Shown: piece by piece, positions 21,867 through 31,976 of the stretch
Layout: each line of letters begins with the position of its first letter
Numbering within the stretch: the first letter of the stretch is position 1
Assembly (NCBI GenBank): GCA_030531005.1
Contig: JAUMTW010000003.1
Span: 248,001 to 312,000, forward strand
From: Corynebacterium sp.
Lineage (GTDB): Bacteria; Actinomycetota; Actinomycetes; Mycobacteriales; Mycobacteriaceae
Direction: 5' to 3'
Length of the DNA: 64,000 nucleotides
Made by a program: the position numbers and the translations under genes
Notes under the pieces: generated by a model
What the model was told of the DNA's origin: nothing
Databases searched by the model: none
What the model saw: only the letters and a program-made list of their open reading frames with translations

Positions 21867-23104
21867 AGCACACCTACCTTGTTTCCGTATTTGAAGGCTG
21901 CAACGATGGCATCGATGTAGCGCTGCATGGCAACGACTTCTGGGGTATGGATATTACCCATTCCGAACACGGCCACAGTTTCGCCAGCAAATTCTTGTAG
22001 GTTCAAGTTGATCAAGGAAGCGCCATCATTAACATCCAACCCATGTGCAGTCCGAATCATCGGTGCGGGGAGTCCGCCATCGATGAGCTTTGAATAAGCG
22101 ATTTCTTGTAGGTCGCCGTAGAGCACTACGCGGTCGAATTGGCCTGCCAATTCGATGTTAAGGATATCGAGGAACAGGTTTGCCCGGTCTGTGCGATCGG
22201 AGCGATTATTCAACGCGATTACTTTCTTACACCCAGCAGGTAGCTTGGACTCAACAAGATCGTGGAAAATCTTGATCGAGGATTCCTTGTCGTTGACTGC
22301 AAACATTGGAATCCAAATGAGATCAGTATTCATGCTCATATGCAGGTGAGTCAGTCGGGTCGTGCCTGGATCCGGTGCTGCACTCAACATGCCGCGTACG
22401 GCAATATCGCGGGGGATACCCAGGTAATCGCTGAGGGCGAAGACAATGGCCACGTTTTCGCTGAATTGCAGGTAGTCAAAGCTGGGCACCAAGGCTTGGG
22501 CCTCATTATCAGCATTGGCAATAATCAGTTTTGCATTGCGCTTGCGACATTCCTCTTCCATAACTGCGCACAGCTCCGGATTAGTCTCACCAGTAATTAG
22601 CACGCCTTCTTGCGGAACGGTGCGACAAAGACTTCGCGCAATCTCAGGGAGCGTTTGGCCGAGTTCTTCCTGGTGGTCTAAGCGCACGTTGGTAATGATG
22701 CTAATGGGGGACTTAATGATGACATCTTGGCAAATAGCCTGATACTCCGGCTTTACTGCCATGCATTCGACAACCAAGGCTTGAATCTCAGGTTGTACCC
22801 AGCGCTCAATGATTTGGTACTGCTCTTGAATATTGGGATTCCCGAAGCGCTGAATGGGATGTTCATTACCAGCTGCATCGATCACGCAGGCATAGGTGCC
22901 GGTTGTTTTTGCAATTGTATTAAGGCCTGCAGCACGAAAGACGCCACCGACCATGCGGGTAACCGTGGATTTTCCACGGATGCCGTTGACGTGGACATTC
23001 ACATCCAGGCTTTTTAGACGTTCATTGTGCTTGTCTTCGTTTTTCTTGAAGTAGACCATGCTACCCACCGCGGCTGCGGCTGAGAGAGCAGTAAATAGAT
23101 ACAT
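21863..23104 (-). CDS. capB: Poly-gamma-glutamate synthase ATP-binding subunit CapB/PgsB
   Basis: A 413-residue member of the Mur-ligase-like CapB family that joins D- or L-glutamate through gamma-amide bonds using ATP. An N-terminal membrane helix (residues 2-19) is followed by the P-loop GIRGKSTVTR at residues 41-50; SIITNVRLDHQEELG and ALNNRSDRTDR are further family motifs. The ATG at 23104 is chosen because CGGAG lies ten bases upstream; a longer open frame upstream looks non-coding. It is followed by the frameshifted capC, and capA (export) is missing from the window. Without CapC and CapA the enzyme probably makes no exported polymer. Confidence 0.85.
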   Translation of the reverse strand: MYLFTALSAAAAVGSMVYFKKNEDKHNERLKSLDVNVHVNGIRGKSTVTRMVGGVFRAAGLNTIAKTTGTYACVIDAAGNEHPIQRFGNPNIQEQYQIIERWVQPEIQALVVECMAVKPEYQAICQDVIIKSPISIITNVRLDHQEELGQTLPEIARSLCRTVPQEGVLITGETNPELCAVMEEECRKRNAKLIIANADNEAQALVPSFDYLQFSENVAIVFALSDYLGIPRDIAVRGMLSAAPDPGTTRLTHLHMSMNTDLIWIPMFAVNDKESSIKIFHDLVESKLPAGCKKVIALNNRSDRTDRANLFLDILNIELAGQFDRVVLYGDLQEIAYSKLIDGGLPAPMIRTAHGLDVNDGASLINLNLQEFAGETVAVFGMGNIHTPEVVAMQRYIDAIVAAFKYGNKVGVL

Positions 23105-23754
23105 TGGGAAGTCTCCGGAACATCGAGGGGAAAAGCGGATGGCTGGTGGGCTGGTTGGCTCGTGCAGCAGGGGTGTGCCGGTGTTTTTATGGGCGAAAAA
23201 CACTGCGAGTTAAGCTCAATTTAGCACTAATTATGGATGATGCCTAGCTATTTTTTCATGTTTATCCTAGCTAATTCTGGGTATATTTCTGTCAGTGTTT
23301 AGGTTTGGTTACGGGTGATCTGGATATAGATTTAGAAAGATTATGGTTTTAGCTTTGCGGATTAGCGAGGGGGATGTGAATATGCGCAGGTAGATGTAAG
23401 TAATTCTCGATGGTTTCGCAGGATGTTTAGTCGGAGTTTATTTGGCCCGTCAGGGCCCCATCATGAGCTCATCCTATAGATGGCCGATATCAATAAAGTG
23501 TTCAGGTGTCATACGATGCTCTTAGATATTTTGCATATTATATAAGATGCCAAATTTGCTGACCTGTGGGTATCTGAAACCTTGAGTGAATTCGTTGATT
23601 GCAATGAGGTGGGTGCAATTTGTAAGGTCGCTGGGAAGCTGGCGAAAGGGTGCCAAAATTAGGCCTTGCTGGGCAGGGTTTTTGTGAAACATAACTAGCA
23701 AGAAATGAGGGTCTCATAACGAGCTTTTCACTAAGCCTTTCTACGTTTGTAGAC
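23105..23754. other. AT-rich non-coding gap between capB and the vanZ-like gene
   Basis: About 650 bp with no convincing gene. It is more AT-rich than its surroundings and contains CCTAGCTA twice (near 23244 and 23266). It must hold the divergent promoters of capB and the vanZ-like gene. The length and composition suggest a former insertion point. Confidence 0.5.
23742..23747 (+). promoter_or_regulatory. -10 element, leaderless vanZ-like gene
   Basis: TACGTT ends seven bases before the ATG at 23755, placing the transcription start at or next to the A of ATG. No Shine-Dalgarno sequence is present. Confidence 0.45.
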
Positions 23755-24486
23755 ATGGTCGCTTATTTATCCACCCATCAAAGCTCGACGCGATTGCAGG
23801 CGTCAGTTCCAAATAATGACAATGTTGCCGAAACTCCATATGCTGCGACTGATATCGCAGATACCGCCACAGCTGCGCATCCCCAAAACTTATATAATCG
23901 TTTCGGATTTTTAGGGCATGTGCATGAAGGGGAAGAAGTGGGCGCAAGGCAACAATGGCAAACCGCCGGTCTTGTGCCACACGCCCGTGTGCTGCAGCGG
24001 CTCGCACTCGGCGCATATACGGCCGTGATTATCGCTTTGGTCCTGTTCAAGGGCTTATTTAGTGTTGCAGACTTGTGGAATCCGGAATTGCAACATCAGC
24101 GCGGATTTTCACTGACGCTCTTTCGCGAGATATTAGAAGGCTCCTCGCAGTGGGATGTCATTTTCAGCTACGGCGGCAATATTGCACTGCTTGTTCCATT
24201 TGGTCTTATTACTGCGGGTATTGTTGCGCGTCGCAATCCACGCTGGAGTGCTGGCTCTGTGGTGGCGCTGACGTCCATGATTGGTATGGCGCTCTCACTC
24301 GTGCTCGAAACGCTGCAATATCTCTTTGCGTTGGGTTTTAGCGATATTGATGATGTGCTGATGAATGCCATTGGTGCGTTTGCCGGTGCGGTCCTTGCTA
24401 TGGTTTTTCCGCGTCAGATGCAGCGGGTGTGGTCAGTATTTGTGCTCATTGGTTGTGCGCTGTTTTTGTATGTTGCAGCGCAGTAG
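23755..24486 (+). CDS. VanZ-like membrane protein
   Basis: A 243-residue protein. The first 80 residues are polar and Ala/Thr-rich; four or five membrane helices follow from about residue 84. The core GGNIALLVPFGLITAG, then SLVLETLQYLF and FSDIDDVLMNAIGAFAG, are the hallmarks of the VanZ family. Distant VanZ proteins give low-level teicoplanin resistance by an unknown route, but most family members are uncharacterised, so the name describes the fold only. It seems to be monocistronic, with a leaderless-type promoter. Its neighbours (capB and amtB) give no hint of its job. Confidence 0.8.
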   Translation: MVAYLSTHQSSTRLQASVPNNDNVAETPYAATDIADTATAAHPQNLYNRFGFLGHVHEGEEVGARQQWQTAGLVPHARVLQRLALGAYTAVIIALVLFKGLFSVADLWNPELQHQRGFSLTLFREILEGSSQWDVIFSYGGNIALLVPFGLITAGIVARRNPRWSAGSVVALTSMIGMALSLVLETLQYLFALGFSDIDDVLMNAIGAFAGAVLAMVFPRQMQRVWSVFVLIGCALFLYVAAQ

Positions 24487-24916
24487 CTGCTCGGGTTTGC
24501 GATGTGAGGCACCGGGTAATACAAGAACGTGACGGATTCTTGATGCGATGAGTCGTTCGAAATTGTGGAACACATTTTTCTGCTTGCCGGCGATGTGAGT
24601 CTTAGAGTGCTTTAGTTGCCGAGTGGGGCAGCGGTGATGTTCTGTGGGGGCGCTATGGGTGTCGCCCCGGCATTATTGGTTTATGGGCTAAATCACATGG
24701 AAGCATCTTGATGGGGCAAAATTTTGGCAATTAGCTGGACTTTTAGTGCGAATTTGCGGGCTTTGATTGGTTGAAAATTTATATCCTCTTCCAGCCTTTT
24801 AGAAATCTATCTATAGCTAAATAGAAAACAGCTGCCTGTAAGTCTATAGTTATCTGCAAGTAACAGAAATAAGCCCTCTTGCAACAACTATGACGAGGTA
24901 GAAAAGGAAGGTTACT
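24487..24916. promoter_or_regulatory. Upstream region of amtB-glnK-glnD with AmtR box
   Basis: No gene is seen. The AmtR box CTATAGCTAAATAG followed by AAAA is at 24811-24824, a perfect match to CTAT-N6-ATAG. A second partial match (CTATAGTTAT) lies at about 24843. The amtB ATG has AAGGAAGG upstream. The 300 bp before the box hold nothing I can name. Confidence 0.7.
24811..24824. promoter_or_regulatory. AmtR box of the amtB operon
   Basis: CTATAGCTAAATAG with flanking T/A matches both AmtR half-sites. AmtR is the TetR-family master regulator of nitrogen control in corynebacteria and is known to repress amtB-glnK-glnD. Confidence 0.75.
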
Positions 24917-26233
24917 ATGACCGCCGATGAGGTAGTAGCTGCTTCTGGTAATGCCAGCTGGATGCTCATGTCCGCAGCCCTGGTGCTACTCATGACCCCA
25001 GCATTAGCATTCTTCTATGGGGGTATGTCCCGCCAGAAGTCCGTGCTGAATATGATGATGATGTCCTTTGGAAGCCTCGGCGTAGTATCCGTGATCTACG
25101 TACTGTGGGGCTGGTCGATGTCCTACGGTGAGCAATCTGTAGGCGGCATTTTCGCCAACCCCTTCCAATGGTTTGGGCTCAACGGTCAAATCACTGATGC
25201 TAATGGCGATTACATCGCCGGTGCCGCCGGATACGCTAATGTCATTGACATTGCCTTCCAGCTCACTTTCGCAGTGATCTCCACTGCGCTGATTTCTGGT
25301 GCTCTGGCAGAACGCGTAAAATTCTCCAGTTGGTTGACTTTCAGTGCAATTTGGGTGACGCTGGTCTATTTCCCACTAGCCCATATGGTCTGGGGTGGAG
25401 GCCTGCTTTCGCATGCTGAAAATTCTTTTGCCTCCTGGATGTTCGGCACTGAAAATGGGGAAGCCATCATCGCCCCAATCGACTTCGCCGGTGGCACCGT
25501 CGTGCACATCTCCGCAGGCACCTCAGCACTCATCTTGGCTTTGGTTATCGGCAAGCGCCGCGATTTTCTGCGCATCCCGCAGCGTCCGCACAATCTGCCA
25601 TTCGTGATGCTCGGTGCCGCCCTGCTGTGGTTTGGGTGGTTCGGCTTCAACGGTGGCTCCGCTTTTGCTGCCGATGGGCTTGCCGGCCTAGCGTGGCTAA
25701 ACACTACTGCAGCAACTGCTGCCGCAATGCTGGGGTGGTTAGCAACCGAAAAGATCCGGGACGGGCATGCCACCAGTTTAGGTGCTGCCTCTGGCATTGT
25801 TGCCGGACTAGTAGCAGTTACACCAGCAGCAGGCGATCTCACTCCAGTTACCGCGCTGATTCTCGGTGCCATCGGTGGTGTCCTCGCTTGCTTTGGCGTT
25901 GGACTGAAATATCGCTTCAAGTTCGATGACTCCCTGGATGTCGTGGGCGTTCACCTCGTTGCTGGCCTGTGGGGCACTGTTGGTATTGGCTTGTTGGCAA
26001 CTGATAACGGGTGGTTTACAGGAGGTGGGGCAGATGGCCTCCGTCTGTTTATCGTCCAGATTGTTATCGCACTGGTCGCCATGGTCTTCGCCGCTGTGCT
26101 CACCTGGGTTATCGCCCTGGGGATTAAAGCAACAATCGGCTGGCGCGTGGATGCCGAGGCTGAGGCATATGGCATCGACTTTGCAGTACACGGCGAAAGT
26201 GCCTATGACACTGCGGGGCCGGAAATCCGTTAG
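24917..26233 (+). CDS. amtB: Ammonium transporter AmtB
   Basis: A 438-residue Amt/Mep/Rh channel with eleven membrane segments. Recognisable stretches are ALVLLMTPALAFFYGGMSRQ at the N-terminus, DFAGGTVVHISAG with one of the twin histidines, and VGVHLVAGLWGT with the other. It takes up ammonium/methylammonium and is gated by the PII protein encoded next door. Start ATG with AAGGAAGG upstream. The operon order amtB-glnK-glnD is that of C. glutamicum, where AmtR represses it under nitrogen surplus; the AmtR box at 24811 fits. Confidence 0.95.
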   Translation: MTADEVVAASGNASWMLMSAALVLLMTPALAFFYGGMSRQKSVLNMMMMSFGSLGVVSVIYVLWGWSMSYGEQSVGGIFANPFQWFGLNGQITDANGDYIAGAAGYANVIDIAFQLTFAVISTALISGALAERVKFSSWLTFSAIWVTLVYFPLAHMVWGGGLLSHAENSFASWMFGTENGEAIIAPIDFAGGTVVHISAGTSALILALVIGKRRDFLRIPQRPHNLPFVMLGAALLWFGWFGFNGGSAFAADGLAGLAWLNTTAATAAAMLGWLATEKIRDGHATSLGAASGIVAGLVAVTPAAGDLTPVTALILGAIGGVLACFGVGLKYRFKFDDSLDVVGVHLVAGLWGTVGIGLLATDNGWFTGGGADGLRLFIVQIVIALVAMVFAAVLTWVIALGIKATIGWRVDAEAEAYGIDFAVHGESAYDTAGPEIR

Positions 26234-26324
26234 ACTAGGAATAATCGGAACAATCCAGGCCACTGCCAAACTTACAACGCACTGCGTGTACTCGGGGATA
26301 ATCGCTGATATATGCGCAGGGTGA

Positions 26325-26705
<381 letters not shown>

Positions 26706-26815
26706 CACTTCGCAGCGAAAAGCCGGCATTGTGCCTACCACACCCGGGCACACTGCTAGCAGCGATAGCTGCGCTCGCACCTAACATCCAGGTCAGTTTA
26801 CAAAGGCGTCATCTC

Positions 26816-29053
26816 GTGGACATTTCCCCGCAGAACCTCCAATCCCAAGCTAGCGCCAAAGTACAAGAAGTACTCGCCAGCTTAGAGCTTCCCGACACGG
26901 TAGCCTTATGCGCTACTGGCTCGCTTGCGAGGGAAGAGATGACCACTTACTCTGACCTGGATCTTTTATTGCTCACCCCAGAGGGATTTGACGTCAGCAG
27001 TGTAGAAAATCTCTGGTACCCCATTTGGGATTCTAAGATCCGCCTGGATGCCGCGGTTCGCACTCCACAAGAATGCGTGGCCATGTTGGGCGAAGACCCC
27101 ACCGCCGCCCTCGCACTGCTCGATTTACGCTTTCTGCGTGGGGATGAGGCGCTTTATCAACAGACCTATCAGCGGGTGCTACGCCGTTGGCGTCGAGAAG
27201 TGCCGAAGCAATTCAATACGCTCAATGATCTGGCTATTGCCCGGTGGCGCCGTTCCGGGTCTGTGGTGGATATGACTCGCCCTGACATTAAAAATGGGCG
27301 CGGAGGATTGCGAGACTATGATTTTATTCGCGCCCTCGCTCTGGCCAATGTCTGTGATGTGCCTGATCTCAAAGAGCAGCACCAGCTCCTCGTCGATACT
27401 CGCGCCTTATTGCACTACCATGCGCGGCGTAACCGCGATCTGCTCGATCCCGAATTTGCCGTGGATATTGCCATTGATCTTGGCTACGCTGATCGCTATG
27501 AACTGGCGCGTGCTGTTACGAGTGCCGCCCGCAGTATCGACCAAGCCTTAACTCAGGCTTTACAAACCGCACGCAATGTGCTGCCGAAAAAACGGCGCTT
27601 TCGCTCCCCAATTCGTAGGCCTCTTGATATTGACGTGGTGGAAATCGATGGGGAAATTGCGTTGTCTCGCGAACCAAACTTAGAGGATGCCAGCTTAGTA
27701 CTGCGCGTTGCAGCTGCAAGTGCACGCACCGGACTGCCAATTGCATCCTATGTATGGCCGCAACTTGCCAAGCTGCCGGAACTGACACAGCCTTGGCAGC
27801 GAAACGTGGCTCAAGATTTCTTCGCACTCTTAAGTTCTGCCACTCATACCCCAGGTATCGTAGCCTCCCTCGATGAGCATGGTTTCTGGAAACAATATGT
27901 ACCTGAATGGGAGCACATCCGGGAGTTTATGCCCCATGAACCCAGCCATGTGCACACCGTAGCCCAGCACAGCTTAGTGGTCACTAGTCTGTGCGCAGCC
28001 CAAGCAGTGCGTGTTGCTCGCCCTGATTTGTTGCTATTGGCCGCGCTTTATCACGATATGGGCAAAGGTTATGGACGACCGCATGCTGAAGTCGGAGCGG
28101 AATTTGTGGCAGAGATGGCCAAACGCTTGCGCCTTTCTGCAGCAGACCGCGCTATTGTCACCACGGTTGTTGCCGAACACACCACAATCCCACAGCTCGT
28201 CAGCACCCGTGATTACACCGATCCAGCGACTGTTGACATTTTGCTAGATCGCATTCGCTACAATGCCCTGACCTTAAATTTGCTTGAGGTCTTAGCCGAA
28301 TGTGATGCCCAAGGCACTGGTCCTGGGGTATGGACGCGGGGACTTGCCCGCGGTGTGGAATATCTCTGCCGTACTGCGCGCCAGCGCCTCGATATCCAAG
28401 AACCGGCAGCACCAGTGGTCCCAGCTGGCGAGCAAATCGGTTTGTGGCCAGAAGATACTGCAAGCGTGATGGAACAGCCCACAAATCCAAACGTCACCGA
28501 GATCACTGCGCCTACCGCTATTGTGCATTTTGAAGGCGAAACTATTGCGAGCCTGCAACAACCCCTGGCAGTGATCGCAGCTAAAGGATGGAATATTGAG
28601 GGTGCGCAGATCGTTGTCGAGCATGCAAGTGTTACGGATGCCAGTGTTGATGTGCCTGTAGTCGATGATGCTGCAGCCACTGCTCATGATCAGCCAGTAA
28701 CAACTATGGTGCGTGCCAATTTTCGGGTCTATAATCTCCTAGGATCCGGCTTTAGCGCAGTTGACTTCATCCAATCCTATAAGTCCGGAGTATATACCGA
28801 GCTACCTCAAGTACCGGGGGCAATGGTCGGTACCTTATGGCGCGATGACTTTGTCGAAATTCGCGTGAGTGATCAACGCGCAAGTTTGGGCACATTGCTC
28901 TCAGTATTGCCCGCAGTGCGCTGGGTGCGCGCGCGTACGGTGGGTGCAACCATGATCGCCCAATGCAAGCTTGAGCCTAACTTCGATCGAGTTCAGGTGG
29001 AGCGAGCTATCGTACGGGCACTTGGCGATGGGGCTGTCATTGCCGGCCATTGA
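26816..29053 (+). CDS. glnD: PII adenylyl/uridylyl transferase GlnD
   Basis: A 745-residue nucleotidyltransferase that modifies and demodifies GlnK. The N-terminal transferase domain shows GSLAREEMTTYSDLDLLLL with the metal-binding DxD pair near residue 45. A long GlnD central region follows, then an HD hydrolase domain (HSLVVTS...LLLAALYHDMGKG near residue 380-420) and C-terminal ACT-like regions. In corynebacteria the modification is adenylylation. The GTG at 26816 is preferred because AAAGG lies about nine bases upstream; the frame stays open to a TTG at 26729. Third gene of the amtB operon. Confidence 0.93.
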   Translation: MDISPQNLQSQASAKVQEVLASLELPDTVALCATGSLAREEMTTYSDLDLLLLTPEGFDVSSVENLWYPIWDSKIRLDAAVRTPQECVAMLGEDPTAALALLDLRFLRGDEALYQQTYQRVLRRWRREVPKQFNTLNDLAIARWRRSGSVVDMTRPDIKNGRGGLRDYDFIRALALANVCDVPDLKEQHQLLVDTRALLHYHARRNRDLLDPEFAVDIAIDLGYADRYELARAVTSAARSIDQALTQALQTARNVLPKKRRFRSPIRRPLDIDVVEIDGEIALSREPNLEDASLVLRVAAASARTGLPIASYVWPQLAKLPELTQPWQRNVAQDFFALLSSATHTPGIVASLDEHGFWKQYVPEWEHIREFMPHEPSHVHTVAQHSLVVTSLCAAQAVRVARPDLLLLAALYHDMGKGYGRPHAEVGAEFVAEMAKRLRLSAADRAIVTTVVAEHTTIPQLVSTRDYTDPATVDILLDRIRYNALTLNLLEVLAECDAQGTGPGVWTRGLARGVEYLCRTARQRLDIQEPAAPVVPAGEQIGLWPEDTASVMEQPTNPNVTEITAPTAIVHFEGETIASLQQPLAVIAAKGWNIEGAQIVVEHASVTDASVDVPVVDDAAATAHDQPVTTMVRANFRVYNLLGSGFSAVDFIQSYKSGVYTELPQVPGAMVGTLWRDDFVEIRVSDQRASLGTLLSVLPAVRWVRARTVGATMIAQCKLEPNFDRVQVERAIVRALGDGAVIAGH

Positions 29054-29325
29054 TCTGTGCTGGCATGAGGATGAATGTGCGAAGAATTGTACTGCTCGCT
29101 GTGAGCATTCACCAGTAGACCCGGCAGTGTATTACCATGGCAGCTAGTACCAGCGACACCGCACGAGATAAGTACAGTCGGATGCGGGGAGGGGAGCGGT
29201 CCGCGTGTATTGCGCGGCGGTAGCCTTTGGCATCTGGCACCATCGAATTGGAAAGTGTGGTGGCAGGTGGCGCTGGATTTGAGGATGCAGAAGCCACACA
29301 ATGAGAAACAAGGAGTGCTTGATTC

Positions 29326-30933
29326 GTGTTTGAATCACTATCAGATCGGCTTAGCAGTGCCCTGGGCGGGCTACGCTCAAAGGGCAAAATTACCGAGGCA
29401 GATGTTAATGAAGTCTCCCGAGAAATCCGCCTAGCACTGCTGGAAGCTGACGTTTCCTTGCCGGTCGTCCGCTCCTTCGTTAAGCAGATTAAGTCTCGTG
29501 CGCTCGGTGTCGAAGTATCGCGTGCGCTCAACCCTGCCGAGCAGGTCATCAAGATTGTTGATGAAGAGCTCACCCAAATCCTTGGTGGAGAAACCCGTCG
29601 CCTGCAGCTGGCCAAGACCCCACCAACGGTCATTATGCTCGCAGGTTTGCAAGGTGCTGGTAAGACCACCTTGGCCGGTAAGTTAGCCAATTACTTAAGT
29701 GAACAGGGACACACCCCAATGCTGGTGGCTTGTGACTTGCAGCGCCCAGGTGCGGTCCAACAGCTGCAAATCGTCGGCGAGCGTGCCGGCGTACCTACCT
29801 TTGCCCCGGATCCAGGTACCTCCATTGACTCCCTCGAGCACGAAATGGGCACTTCCCACGGCGACCCAGTGGCTGTCGCCAAGGCAGGTATTGAAGAGGC
29901 CAAGCGCTCCCAGCATGATGTGGTGATTGTCGATACTGCCGGTCGTCTGGGCATTGATGAAGTCTTGATGAACCAGGCGCGCGATATCCGTGATGCTATC
30001 AACCCTGATGAGGTTTTGTTCGTCATCGATGCCATGATTGGTCAAGATGCTGTCACCACCGCGGAAGCTTTCCGCGATGGTGTGGACTTCACCGGTGTGG
30101 TTTTGACGAAGCTTGATGGTGACGCTCGTGGTGGTGCCGCGCTGTCGATTCGTCAGGTTACCGGCAAGCCGATTATGTTCGCTTCTACCGGTGAGAAGCT
30201 CACTGACTTCGATGTCTTCCACCCATCGCGCATGTCCAGTCGTATTTTGGGCATGGGCGATATTCTCTCACTGATCGAGCAGGCTGAAAAGCAACTCGAC
30301 CAGCAAGAAGCCATGCAGGCGGCAGAGAAGATCGGCAGTGGCGAGCTCACCTTAGAAGACTTTCTCAACCAAATGCTCATGATCCGCCGTATGGGGCCAC
30401 TGGGTAATATGCTGAAAATGCTGCCTGGCGGCAAGCAAATGTCACAGATGGCGGACATGGTTGATGAAAAGCAACTCGACCGCATCCAGGCAATCATTCG
30501 TGGTATGACCCCACAAGAACGCCAAGACCCGAAGATCTTAAATGCTTCGCGTCGCAAGCGTATTGCGAATGGTTCCGGTGTTACGGTAGCTGAAGTTAAC
30601 CAGTTGGTAGAGCGTTTCTTCGAAGCTAAAAAGATGATGGGTCGCATGACCCAACAAATGGGCTTCGGTGGAGGCGCTGGCCGCAGTGCTACCAAGAAGA
30701 AGGCAAAAGGCCGAAAGAAGAAGAATGGCAAGCGCAAGCCACCGAAGCAGCGTCAGAATCTTGGCGGCGGCATGCCAGGGATGGGTGGCATGCCCGGAAT
30801 GCCAAATATGGGTGATCTGCAAAAGCTTCAAGAGCAAATGGGTGGTGGCACCGGTATCCCTGGTATGAAGATGCCAAAGGGGATGGAGAACATTGATCTG
30901 AATAACTTGGACTTCGGCCAGGGCAAAAAATAG
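29326..30933 (+). CDS. ffh: Signal recognition particle GTPase Ffh (SRP54)
   Basis: A 535-residue SRP54 protein. The N domain (1-85) leads to the GTPase with G1 GLQGAGKTTLAGKLA, DLQRPGAVQQLQ, DTAGRLGIDE and TKLDGDARGG. The Met-rich M domain (from about 325) binds signal peptides and the 4.5S RNA; it ends in an unusual Gly/Met-rich tail with repeated GMPGMGGMPGMPNMG after a Lys/Arg-rich stretch. The start is GTG at 29326 with AAGGAG upstream. It partners FtsY encoded at 18761. Its 270-bp upstream gap holds nothing else I can support. Confidence 0.96.
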   Translation: MFESLSDRLSSALGGLRSKGKITEADVNEVSREIRLALLEADVSLPVVRSFVKQIKSRALGVEVSRALNPAEQVIKIVDEELTQILGGETRRLQLAKTPPTVIMLAGLQGAGKTTLAGKLANYLSEQGHTPMLVACDLQRPGAVQQLQIVGERAGVPTFAPDPGTSIDSLEHEMGTSHGDPVAVAKAGIEEAKRSQHDVVIVDTAGRLGIDEVLMNQARDIRDAINPDEVLFVIDAMIGQDAVTTAEAFRDGVDFTGVVLTKLDGDARGGAALSIRQVTGKPIMFASTGEKLTDFDVFHPSRMSSRILGMGDILSLIEQAEKQLDQQEAMQAAEKIGSGELTLEDFLNQMLMIRRMGPLGNMLKMLPGGKQMSQMADMVDEKQLDRIQAIIRGMTPQERQDPKILNASRRKRIANGSGVTVAEVNQLVERFFEAKKMMGRMTQQMGFGGGAGRSATKKKAKGRKKKNGKRKPPKQRQNLGGGMPGMGGMPGMPNMGDLQKLQEQMGGGTGIPGMKMPKGMENIDLNNLDFGQGKK

Positions 30934-31009
30934 GGCAAAAGATAAGGTAAAAAGTAAAGCAAAAAGTAACGGCCTGCAGCGGTTGGTCTTCTGCTGGCGG
31001 TGCGCGAAC

Positions 31010-31054
31010 CTCTCCGCAGCTAACAAAATATGGTGGCTGCGGGGAGTTTTTGTT
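31010..31054 (+). terminator. Rho-independent terminator after ffh
   Basis: An 11-bp stem (31010-31020 with 31036-31046, one G-T pair) is followed by TTTTTGTT. It lies about 80 bp after the ffh stop. The remaining 340 bp up to rpsP hold no gene and probably the rpsP promoter. Confidence 0.85.
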
Positions 31055-31394
31055 ATTGAGTCTGAGCATAGAGATCATGGTGTGATTGGTGTTTTGGTGG
31101 TGCGTTGGTGGTGTGCCCATGCTGTCGAAGCAGGGTGTGCCTGCGGTAATGCTGCACAATTATTCGACTATTGCGCTCAAAGTCAGCTTGGCATTCCAGC
31201 GGGACATCGACTACCATTTCTAAAGTTGCCCAAAATAATGGGTTGCATTGACCAATCCTGCGTCATACCGTCACCGACTACGGTCGGCCGGTCTGAGTCA
31301 CACGCAGGTAAAACCAAGGGATGAACCGGCCTTGAGCGCTCCACGAGTGCTGAAGGTGACTGCACTTCCCAGTGACCAGTAAAGGAATGCTTTC

Positions 31395-31850
31395 ATGGCA
31401 GTAAAGATTAAGCTGCAGCGTCTTGGTAAGATCCGTACCCCTCACTACCGCGTTGTTATCGCTGACGCTCGTACCCGTCGCGATGGCAAGGTTATCGAGA
31501 ACATTGGTGTCTACGAGCCAAAGCAGAACCCATCTGTAATCAAGATCGACTCTGAGCGCGCTCAGTACTGGCTGGGTGTAGGCGCACAGCCTACCGAACC
31601 AGTTTTGGCTCTGCTGAAGATCACCGGTGATTGGCAGAAGTTCAAGGGCCTTGAGGGTGCAGAGGGCACCTTGGAGGTTGCTCCTGAGAAGCCTTCTAAG
31701 CTCGAGCTGTTCAATCAGGCCTTGGCTGAGGCTAACGATGGCCCTTCCGTAGAGGCAATCACTGAGAAGCGTCGCAAGGACAAGGAAGCTAAGGAAGCAG
31801 AAGCTGCTGCTGCCGCAGAGGCTGAGGCTGGCGAAGCTGAGGCAGAGTAA
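31395..31850 (+). CDS. rpsP: 30S ribosomal protein S16
   Basis: A 151-residue S16. The conserved core [31 protein letters not shown] is typical; the core ends near residue 90 and is followed by an acidic, Ala/Glu-rich extension of about 60 residues, usual in actinobacteria. AAAGGA precedes the ATG. In mycobacteria rpsP is followed by a KH-domain gene and rimM; here a reverse-strand cupin gene takes the place between rpsP and rimM. Confidence 0.96.
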   Translation: MAVKIKLQRLGKIRTPHYRVVIADARTRRDGKVIENIGVYEPKQNPSVIKIDSERAQYWLGVGAQPTEPVLALLKITGDWQKFKGLEGAEGTLEVAPEKPSKLELFNQALAEANDGPSVEAITEKRRKDKEAKEAEAAAAAEAEAGEAEAE

Positions 31851-31882
31851 TTCTGCTAAAGCTTTGCTCACCTTGTACATAT

Positions 31883-31960
31883 AGGGTGTTCATGCTTTTT
31901 TGAACACCTTATATTCCTTAAGCACCTAGGACTTATGTATCACATAGTCCTAGGTGCTTT
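31883..31960. terminator. Two terminators between rpsP and the convergent cupin gene
   Basis: The first hairpin pairs 31883-31892 with 31901-31910 around a T-rich loop. The second is a perfect 14-bp stem (31920-31933 with 31946-31959). Together they separate rpsP from the cupin gene that converges from the other side. Confidence 0.8.
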
Positions 31961-31976
31961 GCTACTCGTATGCTGT

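Noticed and set aside
23538..23756. 72-residue minus-strand frame in the AT-rich gap
   Set aside because: Overlaps the vanZ-like start and has no ribosome site or similarity that I can see.
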